Assembly: GCF_040054535.1 (NCBI RefSeq)
Contig: NC_090791.1
Location: 19,820,327 to 19,884,326 of the forward strand
Reading direction: 5' to 3'
DNA from: Antennarius striatus
Taxonomy: Eukaryota; Chordata; Actinopteri; Lophiiformes; Antennariidae
Length of the DNA: 64,000 bases
Within the stretch, counting starts at the first letter, position 1. Each line of letters starts with the position of its first letter. Made by a program: the position numbers and the translations under genes. Below the pieces are notes generated by a model. The model had not been told where the DNA came from. It made no database searches and saw only the letters and a list, made by a program, of their open reading frames with translations. Below, piece after piece: positions 48,904 through 61,453 of the stretch.

Positions 48904-49292
48904 GTTAGTCCACCACACACCCACACACTCACCTACTGTCAGGTACGGTTAGTCCACCACACACCCACACACTCACCTACAGTCAGGTACGGTTAGTCCA
49001 CCACACACCCACACTCACCTACAGTCAGGCACGGTTAGTCCACCACACACCCACACACTCACCTACAGTCAGGTACGGTTAGTCCACCACACACCCACAC
49101 ACTCACCTACAGTCAGGTACGGTTAGTCCACCACACACCCACACACTCACCTACAGTCAGGTACGGTTAGTCCACCACACACCCACACACTCACCTACAG
49201 TCAGGTACGGTTAGTCCACCACACACCCACACACTCACCTACAGTCAGGTACGGTTAGTCCACCACACACCCACACACTGACCCACAGTACG
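48901..49292 (+). repeat. 44-bp minisatellite that begins at the exon-4 splice donor (9 copies)
   Basis: Units of 44 bp (one of 42) start acggttagtccaccacacac at 48901, 48945, 48989, 49031, 49075, 49119, 49163, 49207 and 49251. Copy 1 contains the real donor; the others repeat cg-gttagt exactly. The last unit decays after ccacacactg. Confidence 0.97.
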
Positions 49293-49404
49293 TAGACATG
49301 AACTGTGAGGAGTGGAGCTGTGACAGGAGGGTGTGATGTATGGATGCATCATATAAGGCAGTCATGTCAGTTAACCTTTGGACTCTTGGTACAGTTATAA
49401 ATTG

Positions 49405-49412
49405 CACACACA

Positions 49413-49481
<69 letters not shown>
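49405..49481. repeat. (CA)n microsatellite in septin intron 4
   Basis: Nearly pure CA run (one ctca near its left end). Confidence 0.95.
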
Positions 49482-49484
<3 letters not shown>

Positions 49485-50324
49485 CTTTGATACACAAATG
49501 TTTTTTCTCGCTGTCACTCCCAGACTGTGAAGCTGCAGACCGTGACATCCTCCATAAACATCATCTCCTGCACTCTCACATGTCTGCTGTGTATACATAC
49601 ATGTCAGATTTACATGTTCCACACTGTGAAGCTTATAAAACTTTGAGAAACTGCAACATAGAGTTCTGGCCAGCATAAATGAAACCCTTACTGTCTGCTG
49701 TTGAAGTCTGTCAGTGCTTTGCAAAAAGAAGCCTAATATGGTGCAAAAGGCGCTCATTTTCAGAAGTGTTTTCTCAAGTGTGCTGCATCTTGGCAGATGC
49801 TTTGCTGCAGACCTTTAGAGGTGCAGTGTTAACTTTGGGTCAATGTGGACATGTTAAGTTTTGAATTATTAAACCAATCAAACGGCACTCTTGTGTTTTC
49901 TCGGTACAACTATCACAGCTCCTTCTGACTGCACCTTGTTTGTAGCTGAACCTAACCTGCAGTCCATTGTTTCTGGTCAGACAGGATTTTTGTGAAACCA
50001 GGAAGTGAGTCTGCTTCTCCATGACTGTCAGAATGAAACTGGACTATTGCTGTAACATTGTGCTCTATTCACCTCAGTCACGTGTGTGGCTACCAGTGTG
50101 TGAAGATCCTCAGAGGGAAACTCCACAGCTTCAAATCTGACTTTACACAACTTCATTTTCTCGACATCAAGTCGACAGGAAAAAACCTCACTGCCCACAC
50201 AAACGCTGGGATCCATGAAGTGAAAACAGTTTCACAATTATGTAGAAATGTCAAGTGTGTGTGTGTGTGTGTGTGTGTGTTAGTGCACAGTTGACCTTCC
50301 CCCTGTCTGTCCTTCCCCCTCCAG
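49482..50324. other. Intron 4, remainder
   Basis: Nothing recognised apart from (GT)n at 50255-50281, which lies 44 bp upstream of the exon-5 acceptor. Confidence 0.45.
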
Positions 50325-50406
50325 TGATTGAGGAGAAGGGGGTGAAGATGAAGCTGACCGTCATCGACACTCCTGGATTTGGAGACCAGATCAACAATGA
50401 GAACTG
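50325..50406 (+). CDS. septin12-like: Septin exon 5: G3 motif
   Basis: The acceptor ccttccccctccag precedes TGATTGAGG. It encodes [19 protein letters not shown] then GDQINNENC, the DTPG (G3) element that contacts Mg2+ and the gamma phosphate. The donor follows AAC-TG as GTGAGA, phase 2. Confidence 0.95.
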
Positions 50407-51057
50407 GTGAGAGGGACGAGGAACCACTTGGTGAAGGCAGAGAAGGAAACAACTTCATGAATGGCTGTGACAGATTGAAATAGCTGATCCCACACCTCTA
50501 TGTGGTGTTGTTAAAATGAGACACTCAACATGAGATCGACAGTTTTGTATGGATAAAGTTAAAAATACAAGCATTTTAGCGCGAGAAAACTTCCACTCTC
50601 TACTTTCTTAACACCTCCCTGAGCTATATGTGCATGTCTGTTAGCTTCTATATTAGCATTGCAAGCACCAACACAGATTTTACTGTTTTCTACATAATTG
50701 TGGATTAAACACTGTGGGAGTGATCTTTATTACATAACATTATGTCAAACCTAGTGCGTCGTAACAAATGTCTGGATTCATTTTCAAGCTGTCTAAACAC
50801 CTGGATATTTCCTTCAGAATTTTCTTTTGGTTGTTTGGTTGGCCCACGACTTCATTTTAAAAATGAAGTTGTTCCATCGCAGACAGTTAGCGTCATGTGG
50901 GGACCCCCCTCGTCTTTTAAAAGCACAGCGTGTCCTTCCTGTCAGTCGGGTCTGTTGGTCAAAGCAGTGAAATAAACACTTCTGAGAGTTTGATGATGTG
51001 CTGCTTTAGATTCGTGGGGATATAATAACGTGAAGCGTTTTACTTCCTGTCCTCCAG
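50407..51057. other. Intron 5: nothing recognised
   Basis: Plain intron of 651 bp. Confidence 0.5.
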
Positions 51058-51195
51058 CTGGGAGCCGATAGTGAAGTACGTCAATGAGCAGTATGAGAAA
51101 TACCTGAGAGAGGAGCTGCATGTCAACCGCAAGAAGAGAATCCCTGACAGCAGAGTCCACTGCTGCATCTACTTCCTGCCCGCCACCGGACACAG
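51058..51195 (+). CDS. septin12-like: Septin exon 6
   Basis: The acceptor cttcctgtcctccag precedes CTGGGAGCC. It encodes WEPIVKYVNEQYEKYLREEL then HVNRKKRIPDSRVHCCIYFL and PATGH, the conserved middle of the septin G domain, including the RKKRIPD basic turn. The donor is CACAG-GTCACT, phase 2. Confidence 0.94.
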
Positions 51196-51724
51196 GTCAC
51201 TGCTCCGCCCATCAGCACGTCCATTTGTAGACGCAGGCGTGTTTTTGAGCAGTTTCTATGGAGGTCTTGTGACAATGGTGAAAGATGCTCTTTGAATGTT
51301 GCTTGAATCTGTAGATTCCTCTCTGGCGTCCTCCTCTATCTCTTCATGCATTTATCTGTAGTTGTGTGTGTGTTCTGTAAATTATAATGGAATATTTGAT
51401 TGAAAAAAAATTGTATACTTTAAAAAATATGTAGGTAAAGTCATTATTCAGCCCCATTTTATCTCCAACATTTGACTAAAGACATCAGAAAAGAATATTC
51501 TAACTTGGAATCAAAGACATTTATTCTTAATTTACTATATGTATTCTAATGCCGCCTTGCATCAACCTCACGCTTTGGTAAACCCTTTTAAGAACGACAA
51601 CTATTAGTGTCATTAGTAAAAGCATGTTTTTCACTGGACTTTTGACGTTTTTGTTCCAAATCATCTGGTCATGTGATGCCGTTTGCTATCAACATAAAAT
51701 AACCAGCGATCTCTCTGTTTCTAG
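51196..51724. other. Intron 6: nothing recognised
   Basis: A/T-rich intron of 529 bp without a supported feature. Confidence 0.5.
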
Positions 51725-51842
51725 GTTACGCCCCATCGATGTTGAATTTATGAAGAGATTGGGAGAGATAGTGAGCATTGTACCGATCATAGCTAAAGCT
51801 GACACACTCACCATTGAGGAACGAGAGGAGTTCAAAGAGCGG
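51725..51842 (+). CDS. septin12-like: Septin exon 7: G4 motif
   Basis: The acceptor ctctgtttctag precedes GTTACGCC. It encodes [20 protein letters not shown] then [23 protein letters not shown] (residues 805-808) gives guanine specificity. The donor is GCGG-GTGAGG, phase 0. The longer open frame past 51842 is intron. Confidence 0.94.
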
Positions 51843-51999
51843 GTGAGGAAACGTCCGGATGACGTTCAGCTTTCTAGCATGATCAAAATCTGGTTTCCTG
51901 TTCAAGTAGATCTTAACTTGAAGTGGAGCCTTCAGTCTGAACCAAACCATCTAAAGGATGAACCAACTAAAGGACGTTTAACTTGTGATTCGTTGACAG

Positions 52000-52095
52000 A
52001 TAAGACAAGACTTAGCAACCAATGGGATTTCTGTGTATCCCCAGAAAGAGTATGATGAGGATCCAGAAGAACACATCCTCAACAACAGAATCAGG
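52000..52095 (+). CDS. septin12-like: Septin exon 8
   Basis: The acceptor attcgttgacag precedes ATAAGACAAG. It encodes [20 protein letters not shown] then [12 protein letters not shown]. The exon is exactly 32 codons, phase 0 at both ends. Donor AGG-GTACCA. Confidence 0.93.
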
Positions 52096-52239
52096 GTACC
52101 ATCTCCATCTACATGTCGTACATACTACTGAGTCGCTTCTTCAAAATTATTAATGAATTCTTCCACTCATGCAAAACACATGGATGGAACAGGATGGATG
52201 GTGACTCTTGAACTAGAATGAAGCATGTTGTGTTTCCAG

Positions 52240-52336
52240 GAGAGCATTCCCTTTGCTGTGGTGGGAACAGACAGGGAGCACCAGGTGAATGGAAACAAGG
52301 TTCTGGGCCGTAAGACGAAGTGGGGAATCATCGAAG
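52240..52336 (+). CDS. septin12-like: Septin exon 9: start of septin unique element
   Basis: The acceptor ttgtgtttccag precedes GAGAGCATTCC. It encodes ESIPFAVVGTDREHQVNGNK then VLGRKTKWGIIE. AVVG is the G5-like strand, and GRKTKWG begins the septin unique element. Donor GAAG-GTATCA, phase 1. Confidence 0.94.
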
Positions 52337-52844
52337 GTATCAGCTTCACATCAGCACTAACTTATGCCCACATGGAATAATAATTTATTCATTATAGTTC
52401 CCAAAAGGTGCACACTGACTGCATTTTTTCCAAAGCAAATGAGTCTTCACTGAAAAGACTTCAGTCTGTAGCTCCACCAGTCCCGATGTAAACTGGTGTG
52501 AGTGGCCAACAGGTCCAAACTGCTGCCCCCACCCTAAACCACTGAGACAAGAAAAAACATTTGTTTTTCTTTTGTCTTCATGTATTCTTTGGATTCTCTT
52601 ATCCTGTGAAGGGCCATGGTGGGGGGGCTGATTTTGAGAGGGAGGCGGGCAGGTTACACCCAGGAGAGGCTGCCTGTTCATAACAGGAACATAGTGTAAT
52701 GTAAAAGTAACCATAAAAACAATACGTTCAAATAAAATGGGTAAAACCAATACATAATAAGAATTTAGTGTAACTTTCTGTCTTCTATGTTGAGACATTC
52801 ACTGTGTTGGAAAATCAAAAAATAATCTTCTTTTATTTCCATAG
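52337..52844. other. Intron 9: nothing recognised
   Basis: 508-bp intron without a supported feature. Confidence 0.5.
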
Positions 52845-52896
52845 TTGAGAATGTGGATCACTGCGAGTTTGCTAACCTGAGAGATCTACTCATCAG
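52845..52896 (+). CDS. septin12-like: Septin exon 10
   Basis: The acceptor tttatttccatag precedes TTGAGAATG. It encodes [17 protein letters not shown], part of the septin unique element. Donor TCAG-GTGGGT, phase 2. A (TG/TACG)n run begins directly after the donor. Confidence 0.94.
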
Positions 52897-53010
52897 GTGG
52901 GTGTGTGTGTGTGTATGTACGCGTGTGTGTGTGTGTGCGTACGTGTGTGTGTGTGTGTGTACGTGTGTGTGTACGTGTGTGTGTGTGTACGTGTGTGTGT
53001 GTGTGTGCGC
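52897..53010. repeat. Imperfect (TG)n with TACG interruptions
   Basis: It starts at the exon-10 donor itself; TG units are broken by tacg and gcgt at irregular spacing. Confidence 0.9.
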
Positions 53011-53263
53011 CTCATCTTTTGTCAGACAAACACACCTGACACACACATTTTTATATAGCCAATGTACAAATGTATGTAAGAATTAAATGATGTATATTAT
53101 TAAAGGACTATCAAAAAGCCCAAACTCTTGCTAAACCTGAAAACTTTATTTTATTAATTTAATTTTAGTTGAAGGCACATTAAAGAATGTTGGAGTCTGA
53201 TTTGTTAGAGAGGGAGTCCCAAAGTTTTAGTAACCTGGAATCTTTTTTTTTTTTTTTACAAAG

Positions 53264-53429
53264 ATCTCACCTGCAGGACCTGAAAGACGTCACACATAAT
53301 ATTCACTACGAGTCCTACCGTGTGCGACGGCTCAACGAGAGCAACGTGAACTTCCGGGAACTGGATCTGTCCTCCTGGCTGCTGGAGAACGGAGCTGCAG
53401 ACAGACGAGGATCAGGAAGCCACCTCTGA
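53264..53429 (+). CDS. septin12-like: Septin exon 11 (C-terminus and stop)
   Basis: A long T run and acaaag acceptor precede ATCTCACCTG. It encodes RSHLQDLKDVTHNIHYESYR then VRRLNESNVNFRELDLSSWL, LENGAADRRGSGSHL and TGA at 53427. The short tail has no coiled coil, as in the SEPT3/9/12 group. Confidence 0.95.
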
Positions 53430-54130
53430 TCCCTCTGTCGACCCCCCCATCAGGGGAAACGCAGACATTCAGAAGGACAGATGGGCAAAAGTCTTTTTTT
53501 TTCTTGCACCAAATAGGCAGAGAATTGTGTTGTTTTCTTTTTTATAATGGGACAAACTAGTCGATCATTTTTAAATGAAAACTATGTAGAATTTTTACAT
53601 AAAGACATAAAATGCACCACATATGGATCTGTTTTTGAATGTGAGCACATGTACTCTAATCGGGACATACAATATAAAACTGATGTCTAAACAGCTCAGT
53701 ATCTGGTATATCACTAGCAGACTAAATTGCCAAAAGTATATGGACAGTTCAGCCTTTATTTCCAGTTGGACATCACAAATGTTCAATGGATGAAATGGGT
53801 ACCGTCATATAAGTTAATGTCCAGCATTCTGTGTTCAACTTTCACATATGACCAGAATATTCAGTGTTTAGAGGTGGCCACAAGAATTCTCACTTATAGA
53901 GTAAATGTTTTTAATTGTTATAGTTAGAAATAGAACCAGTGCCTGAACTGGACCAGTAAAGGTTCAGGTACCAACCACCAGCTGCACCACTTGACCACTA
54001 AATGTGTCTTGGATGTATTTATATGTTTTACTGGTGTCATATCCCTCTTCAGATATATTTTTGTAATCATGTCATTGTATATGACACACATTCCCATTGT
54101 ATGTAAATAAATTTATACTTGGTTGCTTTA
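53430..54130 (+). other. Septin 3' UTR
   Basis: Non-coding sequence after the stop, up to an AATAAA at 54106-54111. Bases about 53728-53800 (gccaaaagtatatggac) resemble a short DNA-transposon repeat common in fish. Confidence 0.6.
54106..54111 (+). terminator. Poly(A) signal AATAAA of the septin gene
   Basis: Canonical hexamer 677 bp after the stop, followed by T/G-rich sequence (ttggttgctttatttggtc) that fits a downstream element. Confidence 0.6.
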
Positions 54131-55656
54131 TTTGGTCAGTGAGTTTTTGCATTTTAAGATCTTTTTGTATGAACATGAGCAACCAAATCACTGGGAGATG
54201 GTGGAACCCAATAAATTCAGGTGGTGCTCAGTCTGTTCCAGAAACTGAGCACAAACAAGCATGAAAATAACTAAAATAATAACCAAAATTTCTAAAATAA
54301 ACTAAAATCCTGATTATTCCTTCTCTATGTTTTTGGAATAACTCAGCAAGTCGTGATGTGTGTGGTGGAGCTGTAGCTGCAGGAACTGGTGTGTTTGTTA
54401 AAAACAACGCCACCAAGTGGATAAGATCTGCAACTACACTGATGTCTATCAGAAAAGTGACAGTCGAGAGATGCTCGTTAGAATTAGCTGAACCCTGACG
54501 TCCTGGAACCAGCTGCTAGATCAAACTACTGTATAAATAAAATAATAGTAACAGTGAACTGAACGGTTTTATAATTAGTTGTGTTTTCAGCGACAGTTGA
54601 TGTTGTGGGGTTTCTTCAGAACCCTTCACACCTGGTGTTCACAGACATTAGCCAGCGTTGGTCACTTAAAAATCTTCCATCCCCGCAACCTTTAGGGCAC
54701 TAGGGGTAAGTTGGGGTAAAGTATCATACTCAGGGCTACATCAGTATGAAGACTGGGGAAACAGACTCAAAGCACCAACTTTCTAGTAAAAGTGGACAGT
54801 GCTCTCACCACCTATGATGAGGCCACCCATATTAAAATGATTTGTCCTCCTTGTGATGCATTAGGTTAGTCAGCACTATTATCAGTTTCAGTTGACTGAA
54901 GGTATGAATGATTGTGAAACTTCCTGCTCAGGGATATTCACCAGGACCGGTACCGGTCCGTGGGTCAACCAGAACCGGGTCACACAGAAATAATACAGAA
55001 CTTTTATTTCTGATCTGATTCTGAATGGCTCGAATGGACAGATTCCCTCCTCCACATCTGTCTCCGATCCACTCTTAACGCTTGTCAAGATGCTTGCCTC
55101 GGTCACATGACTCCCTTCTTACCGCTAGATTGAAACTCCCAAGTTAGTAAAACGAACAAATAACAAGCATTTGCATGAAGACGCTGCTAATAAAGTTGAT
55201 ACACGTTGGATTCATTTACTATATTTAGAAAAAAGTTTCTATGCTGGTCACATCTCTGTTTTGTTGTTTTTATCTAATGGTGATGTAGTGTTGATTTACA
55301 GAACTAAAACCATCACATGCTCAGTCCAGCCGAATGTAACGTCACTGATTAGAGTCACTGCTCCTGTGCATCAGCGCTGCGACTGAAGGCAGGAACTGAA
55401 CACAGGCCTACATCACACCTACATCTGTGTTCAGCATCATCTTTGATTTCTCCTGTTTGCAAACCACTTGTTGAGCACATGTGAATCAGACTGTTATTCT
55501 GTTTTCAGCATGAATTTAAATCAATTCATTTGTTTAGGTAGGAAAGGAACTGTAAAAAGGTTGGGGTTACCATGTGATGACGGGCCACGAGTGGGAATCT
55601 AACCCATGACCAACATACCTGTAAGCATAAGCAAGCTACATGTTGGACCTGACAAC
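54131..55656. other. Intergenic stretch between the convergent genes
   Basis: No gene or RNA recognised. Confidence 0.45.
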
Positions 55657-55950
55657 GGAATTCCGCAATAGAGCGACAAACTAACTTATTATTTATGGTC
55701 ATTTAAACATTTCTGACCCCCCCATACTGATATTAAACCACCTTCTATCTGCATCACCTTTAAAACACTGATAGACTGTTTAAAACACTTTAGTGTCTCA
55801 CAGGAATCACAGACTCTTGGAACGTAGCGCACGTCAGGATGCCGTCGGCCAATAGAATGAGCGTACGGTATCACATGACTACCTACTAAAAATCAACGAT
55901 GTAGTGAGGCCGCGCGTGTTAATGCGTAAATGCTCGATGGATTACTGTAT
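55657..55950. mobile_element. Pogo/Tigger-like MITE (family A), partial
   Basis: Blocks ggaattccgcaatagagcga, ccatactgatattaaaccac, atgccgtcggccaatagaat and gatggattactgtatt match 26984-27324. The left terminal repeat is lost. Confidence 0.7.
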
Positions 55951-55952
55951 TC

Positions 55953-56010
55953 ACATTCATGTAATCACATTCATGTAATCACATTCATGTAATCACATTC
56001 ATGTAATCAC
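55953..56010. repeat. 14-bp tandem repeat (cacattcatgtaat), 4 copies
   Basis: Four near-identical units of acattcatgtaatc run head to tail, directly after the MITE. Confidence 0.9.
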
Positions 56011-59000
56011 TCATTAGAAGCAACACAATCATCAAGGGCAAGACAACAGTTCTGCCCCCTCTGGATGGGAGGGGGATTTATGCTACTAGAGCGATCAGTA
56101 GAGAACAGACATCTGCCCCACAGGCCATTCATTCATCCATTCATTCATTCAATCATTCATTCATTCATTCATTCACTGCCAACCTCCTTCAGTATGTGTG
56201 CATTAATATTAAGCTAAATAGACTCACTTATCGTCGGTACCAGAGACTATTTCTGCTAACATCACTGATGGAGGAGCAGATTTCTGCTGGATGCTGTGGC
56301 TCCGCCCACTGTGGCGGTGAATCAGTGAATGATCGCCTTTAGGTGTGAACGGTTTCTTGTCTTCTTAACGTGCATGCCTCCTCACACACCTCCTCTTTAA
56401 CAAAGGTCAGTCTCACACATCAGTGTTTTATGCATATCATACTCTGTATTTCCACATTCAGGACAATGACAGTAAATATAACTTGTCACCATTGTTTATC
56501 CCCTTCTCAGTGAAAGACCCAACAAAGATACAAAGTTGACACACAAGCACAGAGGAAAACACACTCTGTGCACTGATTTAAAAATGTTATGTCAGTCTTC
56601 ATCATGTTAATGGTCACTCGTGTCTAAAAGTGTAAATGGTCAATGTGTATTAGATCGTTTCACTGACGGGCCTGAAATGTCAGACAATTAAAAAAAAAAT
56701 TAAAAAAACAAAAAAAAACAATGATCAATGTTTTAGATAATTCAGGCTTAAATTCTGAAGAAATTTTCCAAACAAACAACAAAATATTTGGAAAATCTTC
56801 AATAAATAAATCGTGTAAATAAGACACAAATTAATTCAAAATAAATAAATAAATATATTTATGTACAAAGAGATTGAGAACAACCTCTAAATGAACTTAG
56901 ACAACAACAACAAAATAAAATCAGACCAACTAAATCATGCGTGGTCTGTCCGTACGGCACACACTCGTTTCTATGTGATCAGCTAGAAGCAAACACACAC
57001 ATTGGATGGCCTGCTGCAGATGCGTTTGGCACAATCTAATACTGGCTCACACTAATCCAGTCTTCATTTTGGCAGTCAGCATATCGGAGGACACACAGGA
57101 AGCCAAACGTAGCGCTGAGGCCGTCATTAAAAACTCCATTTTATCTTAGATATATTTTCTGATGTACAGTTTTTCCTTCTTATCCACCATCCCACACAGT
57201 TCTAGACGCCTTGTGTTTCAGTGCCAAGTATTAATGCATGTTGAAGTTGTTGGTAGTTTAGCTCATTTTAATGAGGATTAAAAAATGGACTTTACACGAC
57301 CGAAAACAGACTCTATTTACTTATTATTTAAGACTCCATTTGAAGGCCTGTCATCGTTTTCATACACAACGCCCACATTACAAGAGTAACTTAGTGTGCA
57401 TTGATTTAAAGGTGAAAAAGGGGTCAAACATGTGCCTGTCTTCAAACCGTGATGGTGAACATGTGATGGTGCGCATCAGGATGAGGATGCCTTGATGTTA
57501 ACTGACTGGTGATTGCTCGCTTTACTCCAAACCTATTTTAGATTAATTCATCAACATTTTCCCGATTAACGACGGATTATTTCATCACCTGCATCCCATC
57601 ATAGGTAAAGCAGTAGGATCACTTCTCTGATGGATTTCCGCTGACTGGTCACTCGGTCTATCAGATAATGTGGCTGCTTCCGTTTATGTGCAGTCAGATG
57701 GAGTTATTGGTATGATTATGAGTCAAAGGAGGCACAGGATCCACACACCTGTGCCTCAGGGAAGACCAGGGATGCTGTAATAGCAATGCCTCAGACCTGG
57801 CTTTAACTGGAATGTCCCACCTATGAATAATTAAGAGACCAAACACAACCCCACTGCAACTTCCTCCTGACTTTAAACCAGCTTCAAAGTAAACCTTTCG
57901 GTGATTTTCCTGTGCTCTAATTGTTGCCTGTGGTTTATTGCATTCGTCCCATGAAACTTTAAGATGAAGTTCAGATTCCTTTTGGAACTCTGCAGTCTTC
58001 CCTTCTTATTTTTAACACTGGATGGGCTGGTTTCCTCCCAACACACCCGACGCAGTGGGACAAACACTTCATCAATACACTCTTTACTATGACAACAGTG
58101 AATAAAACGGGTTTCATCGTTTGATGGTAAACATAAATCTGCAGCTTCTGTGGCAGATTTTACGTTTCTTCCTGGTTTACCTTTAAAAGGAATTTGTAGT
58201 TTTGTTTCATAGAGACAGTTTGATATGACTTTAGGAACAAAATAATGTCAACACGGATTCTAACATTACTAATTCACACTTTTTTTTTAGTTCAAAACGC
58301 CACTGACTACAGGTCTGAGGATGGAGCGGACCTGTTAATCTCACTGATGTGAGCTAAAAACCATTTGAAACAACCTCAAAAGTTTTTCTGTCTCTGGTTT
58401 GTTAGGAAAAAATACTCAAATATTCACAAACTAAATAAAGTAGCTTTAGATTCTAGTGGCCCTGAGATCCTGATCCTTTCGTAGCCGTCACACCTTCACA
58501 CCTGTTCTTGTGTTAAACACTGGATTAGCCTCTTCTCACACAGTGCAGCTTCAGGACCACACGAGTTCAAACACTAAACCACCTGCTTACATCAGCATTT
58601 GAAAGATGATTTAAAAGAAGACAAAGACAAATTCAAAAAAACAAATCCGTTCGAAAATATGTCCCCAAGCTGATCAAAAACCTTCTCACCAACACAAATT
58701 GCTTTTAGGACCCCCAGATTCTTATTAACATTATTTATTAACTGGGGTCCAGAAATACCATTGCCCTCCATTTGCTCCCCCACACTCATGACATTTTATA
58801 TGTATGATTCTTCCTTATTTTAGAAAACCACATTCTAACCCTTAGCAGAGCCTGTCAGTCAATAAAGTCTTTTCTTTCTGCTTTTCCCACTGATCGTTCC
58901 TTCCATGCTGCACTGCATCAACCACACATGTCCCTTTTAAAAACACAACATTCACAGTTTACAATAGCTTATCCTCCATACCCGTAAATTAAATAGAAAA

Positions 59001-59929
59001 AAAAAAACATGACAGGAAAAAATATGAAATCAGTAATTAAATCAAGTCCAACACTGTAAACTGGTGTTCATCAGTTATTTAAAGACACAAAGAGATGGAA
59101 AAGTTGGTGGCATCCCCCCCAAAAAAGACGGGATCCTTTGTGATTCCATGGCTGAAACTTCACACGTAGATGAAGGAAGAGAGAGAGTGAGAGGGACGTT
59201 CCATCGTTCACTTCCTGAACTACACCTTTAAGTTCTGTCCAGTTCTCCAGCTGGTTTAATGGTGTCTCTCTGAAAACAAGAGAAAACTTCACCCTGACGC
59301 CTCATGAGATGAAGAACAGCAGTTATATTACACAGAGAGATGGGAAAATGTCCGTCCGTACTCATGGGCTTGAGAACTTACGTTAGTTTTACTTGTTAAT
59401 ATACAGGATGTGTGAATGTGTTTACAGTGTGTGAGTCCAACCCAATCAGCTCAAACACACGTCTGCTTTTCCCTTTTCAAACCTCTTGCATCGACGTCTG
59501 TGTGTCTCTGCCTTCAGCACCCGTCCGGCTAAAGGAGGAGAAACCATCAGCGTGAGGACGACCCCCCCCCCCTTCTGAAAACAAAAGCCTTTTGTCCGGT
59601 CTGACGGGTGACGGGTCGTCACACCAAGATATTCACTTCAAAATCTCAAATGAAGCTCAAAATGCCATCCAATCACCTTCAGGCTCTGGCATCTACCATC
59701 ATCTGCCTTCCTGCCTCTCGGTCCGCCTGTTCGCCTACTCAATGGGGGTATGGAGGAAGACAGGCGGGGGAGGGGGACAGGTGATGAGGAACGGTCTGGT
59801 ACGATAAGAAGTTCAGTCTCCTGGCTAGTATTTCGAGAAAAGAGTGAGGAAGAGTAAGGAGGAGGACGGTAGAAGAATGGTGATTGGTTGGTCTGGTCGG
59901 CTGATCGGTGATGGGGGGGGTCAGTGGTC
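56011..59929. other. Non-coding stretch; may include a long FBXL16 3' UTR
   Basis: No coding exon was found. (ATTC)n lies at 56127-56175 and an A-rich part at 56690-56860. It could hold the FBXL16 3' UTR, because its stop is at 59930 on the - strand, but no polyadenylation site can be chosen with confidence. Confidence 0.4.
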
Positions 59930-60078
59930 TTACTCGATGACCATGCAGAGGGGCAGGTGCTGGGAGAAGTATTTGAAGAGCTCGGCGGTGGCTCCAGGGC
60001 AGTTAGTCAGCTCCAGCTCCTCCAGCTCCTGCAGCTGGATGAGGCCTGAGAGGCCGTTGGTGGTCAACAGGGGGCAGC
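59930..60078 (-). CDS. fbxl16: FBXL16 terminal exon
   Basis: After a G/C-rich acceptor (caccccccag) it encodes [20 protein letters not shown] then [20 protein letters not shown] and HLPLCMVIE plus TAA. The end is nearly the same as in human FBXL16. Confidence 0.95.
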
Positions 60079-60172
60079 CTGGGGGGTGGGGGGGCGGCAG
60101 GACAGACTGAGTTCAGGTACGGGCTGGGGGGTTATAATTATTTAAAACATAGGAAAACATAGGAAACAATAC

Positions 60173-60236
60173 CTGCAAGAGACAGAAGACGAAGACTCCT
60201 CATTCTAAACAAATGCTGCAGTCCAAAATCCTGTAC
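60173..60236 (-). CDS. fbxl16: FBXL16 penultimate exon (64 nt)
   Basis: It encodes VQDFGLQHLFRMRSLRLLSL then AG, phases 0 and 1. Donor GCAG-GTATTG. The acceptor is ggggggtgcag, directly after a 105-bp (TG)n tract on the coding strand, with hardly any pyrimidine tract. Confidence 0.93.
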
Positions 60237-60244
60237 CTGCACCC

Positions 60245-60353
<109 letters not shown>

Positions 60354-60552
60354 CATAAACCATTTGTATTAAATGGTGAAGATGTGAATGGTGAACATAT
60401 TTCAACATCCAGTGAACACACAGATACACTCCTGTGGAGCACCAGTCCAGAACGTTAGCCTGCATTGATCCAAACCAAAGACACATTTTTTGTATCAGTT
60501 GTCCCAAAGCTCAACTCATGTCACACTTCATGTTTTGTGTGTGTTGTGTTAC

Positions 60553-60637
60553 CTGACAGCACCACCGCAGATAGAGGCTCCTTAATGAGGACATGGTGGA
60601 CAGGTAGCCCAGTCCAGTGTCTGTGACCCGCACACAC
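60553..60637 (-). CDS. fbxl16: FBXL16 exon (85 nt)
   Basis: It encodes [20 protein letters not shown] then SLYLRWCCQ, phase 2 in and 0 out. Acceptor cacattcag, donor CAG-GTAACA. Confidence 0.94.
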
Positions 60638-61080
60638 CTGAATGTGGGCACAAACCAAGACATGTAAATCAAAACTACCAGTTTTGTTCAACTGTCTTGT
60701 GTACACAAGGATAAATTAATTAAATGTGAATTATCAATATTATGTACTGGTTAGAGAGGACACACGGGATGTCAGAACATCACCTTAGAGAGTTGAGGAA
60801 TTAATGAAAGGGTAGAGAGGACAGACCCGTTGGTGAAGAATACATGATAATAAGGTAATAAGAAAGTTCAACTGAGTGAACCACGACGCAGTGACTTCAT
60901 TTAGAGGGCACAGAGGTCCCTAAACAGGTTTTAATGTAGTGTAGCTACATAGGATGAGGGGAACTGATCTAAGCCATCCTAACTATTTAGAATAGCTGCT
61001 AAGTTTCTGAAGGTTGCAGAGAATGGTTTTAGAAATATGTTCACATCTTAAACTGGAAAAGTCTCAATTGGCCTGTAGAC
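60638..61080. other. FBXL16 intron, first part
   Basis: No repeat family or exon was recognised here. Confidence 0.45.
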
Positions 61081-61083
61081 AGC

Positions 61084-61364
61084 CTTAACCCCTAACCCTA
61101 TCCCTAATCCTAACCGTAACCCTAATCCTAACCCTATCCCTAATCCTAACCCTAACCCTATCCCCAATCCTAACCCTAACCCTATCCCCAATCCTAACCC
61201 TAACCCTATCCCCAATCCTAACCCTAACCCTATCCCCAATCCTAACCCTAACCCTATCCCTAATCCTAACCCTGATACTAACCCTAACCCTATCCTAATC
61301 CTAACCATATCACCATAACCCTAACCCCTCCCTACTCCTAACACTAACCCAATCCCTGTCCCTA

Positions 61365-61453
<89 letters not shown>

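Noticed and set aside
48901..49292. CRISPR-like array
   Set aside because: The repeats are head-to-tail copies without unique spacers, lie in a vertebrate intron and start at a splice donor, so this is a minisatellite.
51843..52055. Extension of septin exon 7 past 51842
   Set aside because: The donor GTGAGG at 51843 and a conserved continuation in exon 8 ([15 protein letters not shown]) show this is intron.
61048..61308. 86-residue GLGLGIGLGLG frame as a glycine-rich protein
   Set aside because: It is a translation of the telomere-like array in an intron.
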